Assembly: GCF_003284965.1 (NCBI RefSeq)
Contig: NZ_QMEW01000029.1
Location: 1 to 64,000 of the forward strand
Direction of reading: 5' to 3'
Source: Mycolicibacterium sp. GF69
GTDB lineage: Bacteria > Actinomycetota > Actinomycetes > Mycobacteriales > Mycobacteriaceae
DNA length: 64,000 bases
Position numbers and translations under genes: made by a program. The notes under the pieces are model-generated. The model was not told the origin of the DNA. It worked only from the letters and a program-made list of their open reading frames with translations, and did not search any database. Shown piece after piece: positions 33,591 through 40,600 of the stretch (within the stretch, counting starts at the first letter, position 1; the number at the start of each line of letters is the position of its first letter).

Positions 33591-34786
33591 TGACGATGCA
33601 GACCCCGTTTGAGGTCAACGGAAACGTGGTCGACGACGTACACACCCTGGAGGCGCAACAGATACTCGGTGAAGCAAAGACTGCGAGGCTGCGTCCGCTG
33701 TGTTTGTGCCAGTCTCCAGGGGTGCAGATGTACATCGCTGCCGCTGGGCACGATCTCATCGTGAAACGGATGCCTGGCACGGCGGCCGCACATGACCATC
33801 GGTGTCGCTCGTGGCTGCCTCCCGATGAGCTCTCGGGGTATGGGGCTGTTGCTGAGCGGTCTATCGTTGACAACCCTGTGGACGGCACAACGGCTTTGCG
33901 GCTTGGGTTTTCGCTGTCGAAGTCGGGGAACCGGGCAGCCCCTGAACCATCGGATTCCCCGTCGAGCACAGTGCAGTCTGACGGCAACAAGTTAACGTTG
34001 CGTGCCGTCCTGCACTACCTGTGGGACGAGGCCGAGCTGACCACATGGCATCCCGGTTTCGCCGGGCGGCGCCCCTGGGCCGTCGTGCACCGGAGACTGA
34101 GGTCTGCCGCAGACGGCAAACTCGTCCGCAAGAACCCGCTGGCCGCGTCGTTGTTTGTGCCAGAGCCTTTCTCAGCCGACCGCAAGACCGAGATCGAGCA
34201 GCGCCGGATCAAAGCCTGGGCCCCAGCTCGCCGGCAACCCGGCAAGACCACCAAATTCCTGATCGGGGTGGGCGATATCAAGGCAATCGAGCCGGCCAGC
34301 CATGGATTCAAAATGCAGGTGCGCCACCAGCCGGGGCACCCCTGGTTCCTCGATGAAGACCTCTACCGCAAGCTCACCAAGCGGTTCGCGACCGAACTCG
34401 AACTCTGGCAGATGGCTGACCCTGGCGAGGTGCGATTGGTGGCCGTCGCCACCTTCTCGGTCTCGCGGGCCGGCTATGCGAACGTCGAACAACTGTCTCT
34501 GATGACGACCGACCACAACTGGCTACCATTCACCAGCGACGCCGATCGCACCCTGATCGCCACCGCAATCGAAGAGGAGCGCTGCTTCCGGAAAGTGCTG
34601 TCCTACAACGGGAGCGCGACGGCTCTGGCCTCTCTTGTTTTTACCGACACCACTCCAGCGATAGCCGCTTTCATCGACCGCCCTGCCGGCGAGACCGACG
34701 ACGATAGCTCGATAGCTGGACTGCCAGTATGGAACTGGCGCACCGACGAGGATATGCCGGATCTACCGTCGCCACTGTCTTGGTGA
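33587..34786 (+). CDS. DUF1173-like protein, last gene of conjugation operon
   Basis: A 399-residue soluble protein. The segment LIVKRMPGTAAAHDHRCRSW (about 57-76) matches the conserved N-terminal motif of DUF1173 proteins, which are found mainly on plasmids and in conjugative elements. The body has many Trp and Arg and no known catalytic motif. The start at ATG 33587 overlaps the previous gene. After the stop (34786) comes a methylase remnant. Function unknown. Confidence 0.72.
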   Translation: MMTMQTPFEVNGNVVDDVHTLEAQQILGEAKTARLRPLCLCQSPGVQMYIAAAGHDLIVKRMPGTAAAHDHRCRSWLPPDELSGYGAVAERSIVDNPVDGTTALRLGFSLSKSGNRAAPEPSDSPSSTVQSDGNKLTLRAVLHYLWDEAELTTWHPGFAGRRPWAVVHRRLRSAADGKLVRKNPLAASLFVPEPFSADRKTEIEQRRIKAWAPARRQPGKTTKFLIGVGDIKAIEPASHGFKMQVRHQPGHPWFLDEDLYRKLTKRFATELELWQMADPGEVRLVAVATFSVSRAGYANVEQLSLMTTDHNWLPFTSDADRTLIATAIEEERCFRKVLSYNGSATALASLVFTDTTPAIAAFIDRPAGETDDDSSIAGLPVWNWRTDEDMPDLPSPLSW

Positions 34787-34824
34787 CACCATAACCAGTC
34801 GGAGGCACACGTTGGCATCCGCCC

Positions 34825-35016
34825 TTGCATCCGCCGTTTGCCTACTTCGGCGGCAAACAGAAGATCGCCGGCAGCCTCGCCGCGATGGCGGCCGGACCAT
34901 ACCCACTACGTCGAACCGTATGCAGGCGGGGCTGGGCAGCGTTCGCTACACCGATGGAACGCTGGTCATCGGTGTCGTCATTGCGCGAGTACGAGGTGGC
35001 CATAGCCGTCCGATGA
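34825..35016 (+). pseudogene. Remnant of a D12-class DNA adenine methylase N-terminus
   Basis: From TTG 34825 the frame encodes HPPFAYFGGKQKIAGSLAAM, the SAM-binding FxGGK start of D12 adenine methylases. From 34895 the expected continuation DHTHYVEPYAGGAG is in the +1 frame, so a single-base frameshift lies near 34890. Nothing methylase-like can be read after about 34940, so the rest of the gene is lost. The 3' part overlaps the end of the - strand gene at 34978. Confidence 0.75.
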
Positions 35017-36675
35017 TGTGATGGCGTCATACGCATCATTTCGATGGGGTAGTTTTCGTACCTTTTGGCGTACTGCGTGGTCGAGGAACACTTCGTGGCC
35101 GGCGCTTCCGCGGCTATAAATGGTGGTCGCTGGTTGGGGAGCCCCTCTGAGCATTCGTTCTTCGTAAAGACCGCCGCGCCGTAGGAGCAGGACGTGGAAA
35201 TTGTCCTCGCGCATTGCCTTCTCAAGGAGGTCGGTGATGACGATACGTTGGGGGCCCAGCATATTGGCGATGAGAACCGTTGTGCTGTCGGCGGCGTGGG
35301 CCTCCTCCGGGATCTCGTTCAAGGCATGGGCTATCTCGTGGCCGCCGGACAGGCCGTCCCCGCCCACGAATTGATCCCAGGTGTAGCTGCGCAAAAGGTT
35401 GCCTCCGCGCGGCCAGCGCGGAGAAGGCTTAGGGCCGATGTAGAGAAAGCGCACGCCCTGCGCCGACGGGCTTACGGCCAGCGACGCAGACCGCAGCACG
35501 ACGTCGATGAAGGCCCTTTCAAACATCGGGTCGTCGGTGTAGACGTCGGTCAATTCACCTGGCGTAAGGGTGAGTGCGTAGACGGGGTGCGAGTGCAGGC
35601 GCGGCTGGTCGATCACGCCAATGGGGAGCCTAGGAGCGCTGCCGTCGTTGGCTTGATCGCTGTCGCCAACGATGGAGTCGAGTGGCGGGGACGTGGGTAA
35701 CGGCGACCATTGCAGTTCCGGTGCTGCCGTGGGTACGGCTGGGGTGAGCGTGAGGTTCTCGGAGGTGGGGGTCCTGAACGGGCTGAGGTCCCCGCCGCGT
35801 TTGAGTAATGCTGCCTGGCCGGGCTTTAGTCGGTAGGCGATGTCGCTATACACAACATCGCGCGATTGTGCGGGGGTTTCCATCGGGAGCGCAACGCGCT
35901 GCGAGATCCCCGCAGCCGGCAGGACGCCTCGTGGTGATGCGGTGGCGGCGAACAGCCACACGCTGATACCGAGTTTCTCGCCGCTGCGGCTGATCTCGGA
36001 CACCATTTTGTTGAGAATGCCCGGGTCTACCTGGTCGGCGTCATCGACCACGATGACGAGGTTCGCCGGTGAATCTGAGTCCAGTCGGCGGTGCTCGTCA
36101 ATGGTGTTGACGGAGCTTTCAGCCAATAGGGCTGTCCGGCGGTCGATTTCACCGTCGACCTGATCGCCCAGGCGGCAGAAGTGTGTGCGGGCGTTGGCCA
36201 CGTCGAGTATCACGGACAGGATGGTGGGTGCTCGATCGGGCGTGCTAGGGCGGGGTAGCTGGAGGGCGTGCTCGTTGGCGATCACGAACTGGAGATTCAG
36301 GTCGGCCGACATCTCCCCGACCCGGGCAAGCAGCACGCTCATGAAGTCGGAGGCACCGCGGCCAACGACCATGAGGTTCTGGCGCGGGTCAATGTAGGCA
36401 GCCTGGCCGGTCACGGTGTGTCCGAGCAACAATCCCCCTGGGGGCGGCTCGGAGAGCGTCGTGTCCCCCTCGCCCGGGACTTCGTCCAAGGCAAGTTCGG
36501 GTGCGCCGTCGAGGGCGTCGAGGCGGTTGAGGTCGTGGATGCCGACGAGGGCGGCAACGAGCTGCTGATCCTTGACGATGACGATGCGCCGACCTTCGGC
36601 GGCGAGTGCTGTGTACCGGCCGGTGTTCCGATTGAAGTCGGTCGCGGAGACCAGATCGTTGGTGTCAATCAGCAT
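34978..36675 (-). CDS. Phd/YefM antitoxin-like domain fused to degenerate EccC-like ATPase region
   Basis: A 565-residue protein. Residues 1-57 read like a Phd/YefM antitoxin DNA-binding domain (LVSATDFNRNTGRYTALAAE, then RRIVIVKDQQLVAALVGI). From about 85 the protein follows EccC ATPase modules: LMVVGRGASDFMSVLL in place of a P-loop, LVIVVDDADQ in place of Walker B, VALPMETPAQSRDVVYSDIA, then from about 350 RLPIGVIDQPRLHSHPVYAL, the module 2 entry of EccC. Neither module has a GKS/GKT, so it should not hydrolyse ATP. A leaderless start is predicted. It may be a DNA-binding adaptor that senses or blocks ESX substrates or the motor; function inferred. Confidence 0.72.
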   Translation of the reverse strand: MLIDTNDLVSATDFNRNTGRYTALAAEGRRIVIVKDQQLVAALVGIHDLNRLDALDGAPELALDEVPGEGDTTLSEPPPGGLLLGHTVTGQAAYIDPRQNLMVVGRGASDFMSVLLARVGEMSADLNLQFVIANEHALQLPRPSTPDRAPTILSVILDVANARTHFCRLGDQVDGEIDRRTALLAESSVNTIDEHRRLDSDSPANLVIVVDDADQVDPGILNKMVSEISRSGEKLGISVWLFAATASPRGVLPAAGISQRVALPMETPAQSRDVVYSDIAYRLKPGQAALLKRGGDLSPFRTPTSENLTLTPAVPTAAPELQWSPLPTSPPLDSIVGDSDQANDGSAPRLPIGVIDQPRLHSHPVYALTLTPGELTDVYTDDPMFERAFIDVVLRSASLAVSPSAQGVRFLYIGPKPSPRWPRGGNLLRSYTWDQFVGGDGLSGGHEIAHALNEIPEEAHAADSTTVLIANMLGPQRIVITDLLEKAMREDNFHVLLLRRGGLYEERMLRGAPQPATTIYSRGSAGHEVFLDHAVRQKVRKLPHRNDAYDAITSSDGYGHLVLAQ

Positions 36676-36681
36676 GCCCGC

Positions 36682-36711
36682 ACTGTACCAGCGCCTTTAC
36701 CTTTACGTAGG
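36682..36711 (-). promoter_or_regulatory. Predicted leaderless promoter of the Phd-EccC-like gene
   Basis: On the - strand TACAGT (36682-36687) ends 6 bases before the ATG (36675), and CCTACG (36706-36711) lies 18 bases upstream as a possible -35, sharing TACG with the TTTACG promoters. No ribosome site is visible, so translation is expected to begin at the 5' end of the message. Confidence 0.5.
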
Positions 36712-36781
36712 ATTCTATGCAGACGGCGAGTGTTGTGGACGAGCTTGGGTAAGCCTCTCTGGGCCCGGTTGCTGGTTGTCG

Positions 36782-37300
36782 ATGAGCCACCGTGAACTGT
36801 CGGATGCCTTGCGCTGGGTGCGCCGCGCCGCCACCGTGGTGCAGGTGCTGCGCTCAATGTCGTACCCATGGGAGACGATTGTCCCCATGGATACTGGCCA
36901 CCCCAGCGACCGTTGCACCATTCGGATAGTGGGTCTCAGCGACGGTACGCCGACCGATTTCGATGGGCAGTACGTCGTGGAGTACGACCCAAGTCGGGTC
37001 GGGACTCAGCCGGTCACAGGTGAACCAATGCCGGTGTTCCACCTGGTGACGACGCCAGATATCGCACGGGCTACGCGGTTCGACCCGTCCGAGGTGGTGG
37101 CGCTCTACCGCGCAGTCGACAGGCGCAACCCCACTCGGGCAGATGGCGAACCTAATCGTCCGCTCACCGCGTTCACCGTAGAGACCGAGCTGGCTACGGA
37201 TGTTCTTCCCCCAGCGGGGTGGTACGTCGACCCCGGCGATCCGCGCTACTGGCGCTGGTGGGACGGCACGAACTGGACCGTCCACACCGGGGCTCGATAG
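36782..37300 (+). CDS. Protein with C-terminal DUF2510-like domain
   Basis: Translated from ATG 36782 it has 172 residues; ATG 36887 (137 residues, GGAG upstream) is a possible shorter start. The C-terminus PPAGWYVDPGDPRYWRWWDG matches the DUF2510 motif (PxGWYxDP, RYWDG), a small beta module common in actinobacterial membrane or secreted proteins. Here it lacks a membrane segment. The N-terminal part has no recognised domain. It is divergent from the Phd-EccC-like gene. Confidence 0.6.
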   Translation: MSHRELSDALRWVRRAATVVQVLRSMSYPWETIVPMDTGHPSDRCTIRIVGLSDGTPTDFDGQYVVEYDPSRVGTQPVTGEPMPVFHLVTTPDIARATRFDPSEVVALYRAVDRRNPTRADGEPNRPLTAFTVETELATDVLPPAGWYVDPGDPRYWRWWDGTNWTVHTGAR

Positions 37301-37456
37301 CCCTCACCCACCTATAGATCGCGAGCATCCCACTGCGCGACGGCTGCGCATGTAGGTTTCGTGGGCGAATTTCGCCGCGGGCGAACCGATGAGCCCGCAT
37401 TCAGAATCGGTTTCCTCTAAATGTGGTTACGCGGTGAGGTCATCGAACGACAGCTG

Positions 37457-37648
37457 ATGACCGGACGGCATAAGAACCGAGGCCTCAACTTCCGACCGGA
37501 CCCAGACCTCAAGGAACGGTTCAAGGCAGCGACGACACAGGCCGGGACATCAATGGCGGCTGAGCTCACCGCGTTCGTGCGGTGGTATGTCGGCGACACT
37601 GACGAGCTGCCCAATCGTGTAACCAACGTGATGGAACACCACATCTAA
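37457..37648 (+). CDS. Ribbon-helix-helix-like DNA-binding protein
   Basis: A 63-residue protein from ATG 37457 (an upstream in-frame ATG 37421 lacks a ribosome site). GLNFRPDPDLKERFKAATTQ resembles the strand and first helix of Arc-type RHH proteins, followed by a second helix and a short tail. The upstream DNA has a palindrome, GGCGAATTTCGCC (about 37361-37373), a candidate operator. Its 3' end overlaps the relaxase 3' end by 4 bases, convergent. A relaxosome or regulatory role is possible. Confidence 0.6.
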   Translation: MTGRHKNRGLNFRPDPDLKERFKAATTQAGTSMAAELTAFVRWYVGDTDELPNRVTNVMEHHI

Positions 37649-40600
37649 ACGTCTCGGCTGAGTCCATCGCCGCGTTGGGCGGCGTTCCACATGCGGGTGT
37701 GTAGTTCGTGGGCGGTGGTGTTGCGCTGCTGGGCTTTTCGGTGGCGTTGCAGGGCGTTGGTGATGGCGGGGGTGTGGTGGTCGGGGTGTAGGCCGGCGGC
37801 TTGCGTGAGGGCGGCGTCGGTGTCTGGGCTGGCCTGGTAGTGGTTGATGCGGCCGGTGGACGCGGTGAGCACTGGCGACCAACGGAGTTCGGTGTGCAGC
37901 AGTTTGAGCAGTGGCGCTGCCGGTGGTGGTGGCCAGGTGGCGGTGTTGGTGTCGAGCAGGATGATCCGGGCGTGGGCGGTAGCGGCGTTTTCGGTGAGAT
38001 CCGCGATGGTCTCGGGGGTGAGGTGTTCGGCGCGGTCGATGATGACGATGGTGCCGGGCGCGCTGTCGGTGAGGTCGATGGTGGCGGCGTCGATGACGGT
38101 GGGGTTGATCGGGGACAGGTCGGGGTTGTCACAGATGGTGGGGGGTGCGGCCCAGATCAGCGGGCGCTGCGCGGCGTGGGCGGCGCGGGCGAGATGGTTC
38201 ATCATCGGTAGCAGTGCGGCGCGGTCGGTGGCGTGGGCGGCGGTGAGCACGAACGGAATGTCGGTGAGTCGGTGTAGGCGGTGGGTGTCGATGTCGGGGT
38301 GCTCGGGGATGGGCAGCCGGTCTTGGAAGGCGTGTTGGCCGGCGGCGTCGAGCACCCGCAGTTCGGTGTCGATGCGAGGCAGTAGGTCGGTGATGTGGTC
38401 GGCGGTGCTGCGCTGAGCGTGGGCGAATGCCTGCGCGGCGGCGAGTTCGGTGCGGTGCAACTGTTCGCGTAGCGCCGCGCGGTCGGCGCGGTGGCGGGCG
38501 AGCAGTGTGTCGTCGTCGGCGCGGCACCGGCGCAGCAGGGCGTCGGCGTCGGCGTGGGTGACGATGTGTTCGCTGCCTCCGGCTGCGGCGGCGCGGGCAG
38601 CGGTGGCTTCTTGGAATGCCGGGTGGAACTGCTCGGCGGGGCTGCGGGTGGGTAGCTGGTAGCTGGTGAGGAAGTTCAGGTTCTGGGTGGCCGAGGCGAT
38701 ATCGAGCGGGTCGGCAGCCGGGTCGGCGCGCAATATATCGAGTTCGGTGCGGGCGTGGTTGATGAGTTCGAGGGCTTCGGTGTAGGTGGTCTCGGCCTCG
38801 TGCCACTGCGCAAGAACGGTTTCGACGCGGGCCAGGAAGGGTCGATCGGCGTCGGCGGCGTCGCGCATGCGCCGCAGTTCATCGGTGGCGGCGAGCACGT
38901 GCGGTCCAGCGCCGGCGGACACTTGTGCAGCGAGTGCACGTAGCTCGGCGTCGGCGGCGGCGTAGCGGGCACGCAACGCGTGCACGTCGGCGCGGTGGGC
39001 GGCCAGCGCGGCAGCCGGGGTGGGACGGCTGGTGCTCAGGCTGTCGAAATCCAGGTGCGATTCGGCGTCAAGGACGTCGTGGGCGTACTCGGGTGGGGGC
39101 AGTTGTTCGTCGGGTTCGGTGGGCTCGGTGAGGTCGTATTCATCTAGTCCGAGCGCGGCGGCGAGGTTGTTGGGGTCAGCCAACACATCCTCGTGAGAGT
39201 GCTGGCGCCAGGCTGGTGCGTTCGCGATATCGGGGTGCAGGTGGGCGAGTTCTTCGTGTTCTTCCGGGGTCAGCGGTGCGTGCTCGGGAAGGGGGATGTC
39301 GTGGTCGTAGGGGTCGTCGGTGGTGAACACCTCGATCGAGTAGGTGAGCAGGCGGGCGTACTCGTCGGCGCGTAGGTGATGGGTCAGGTGGGCGTCGGCG
39401 TCATAGAGGTGTTCGGCGGCCACGTGCAGCAGATCCAACGGTGTCCACTGGTCGGGATCGGCGTTGCTGATCGCGGAGACCAACGCGGGGAATGCGGGGT
39501 CGGCGGCGATCGTTTCGGCCAGTTCGGTGCCGAACACGGTGTGCAGATCGGGCAGCCAGTCCGGGCGCAACCCACCGTTGGCGGTTTCCAGTGCGGCCGG
39601 GGACAGGGTGCCGCACAGCCGCCACCACAGGGCGGCGGCGGGTAGTTCGTCGGGCAGCGGTCGGTCGGCCGCGGACTTGCGTACGAGCTGGGTGATGTTG
39701 ACTCCGGTGCGCGCGGCCGCCGACAGGTGATGCGCCAGCTGTGGCCAGTAGGGGTCGCGGCGGATGTGCGGGTTGATGGAGTCGATCAGGTCGTCGTAGC
39801 GGTTGGTGGTGGCGTCGGTGCCGATCAGTTCGGCTGCGCGTTGTTCGAGTCCGCGTTGGGCGGCGCGGGTGCGGGCGGGGTATTGCTCGGGCCCGGCGAT
39901 GCGGGTGTCGTTGTCATCGACGGCGGTCGCGGCGCGATACACGGCCAGCTCGGCGGCCAGCTCTGCGTTGGTGTCGATCAGGGGGCGTGCCCATCGCGGC
40001 GCGGTCGCCGGGCTCCATCCGCGTGCGGTGTCGGCTACCTCGGCGGCCAGTTCGGTGACCCGCTGCGCCCGGGCCGCCAGATAGGTGCTCCACTGAGGGT
40101 CAGCGGCGAGGCGTTCGGGGATGGCAGGCAGCCAGGACAGCGGACCGGCACCACCGGAGTGCGCTCCGGTCGGGTCCAGGCGCCAATCGATGACCGCGGC
40201 CGGGTCGGCGGCGTTGTCGAATCCGCCGGCAGCGACCACTTTGTCGAGCCGTTTGAGCGGGTGAATTCCGGCGGCGGCGATCAACGCGAGGTGCTGGCGC
40301 AGCACCGGCCAGGCCGTGGCCGAGGTGAGTCCGGGCACCAACTTTTCGGCGTGGGAATCCAACTCGGCGTGCTGGGCTGGGCCCAGGCGTGACTCGGCCG
40401 CGGCACCGACCGCATGGGCGTACATGGCTGTCGCAGCGGCCAGGCGGGCGGCTGGATCGGTGGCGGCGCGGGCCGCGCTGGTGGCCGACACTTGCGCGGC
40501 GTCGCGGCCCAGCGCACGGGTCAAGACGTCCACAGCGGTGTCGGGGTGGGTCGCTTTCGGGGACAGCACGCGGTGTGGGTCGTGTTCGGCGGTGGAGAAG

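Noticed and set aside
37361..37373. GGCGAATTTCGCC palindrome as oriT or iteron
   Set aside because: It is a single copy beside the RHH-like gene and is better explained as an operator; kept only in that entry.
39727..40392. Long open frames on the + strand opposite the relaxase (also 38450-41848 and 42262-43212)
   Set aside because: They are GC-rich antisense shadows of the large relaxase; they lack ribosome sites and have Arg/Gly/Val-rich composition with no domain.
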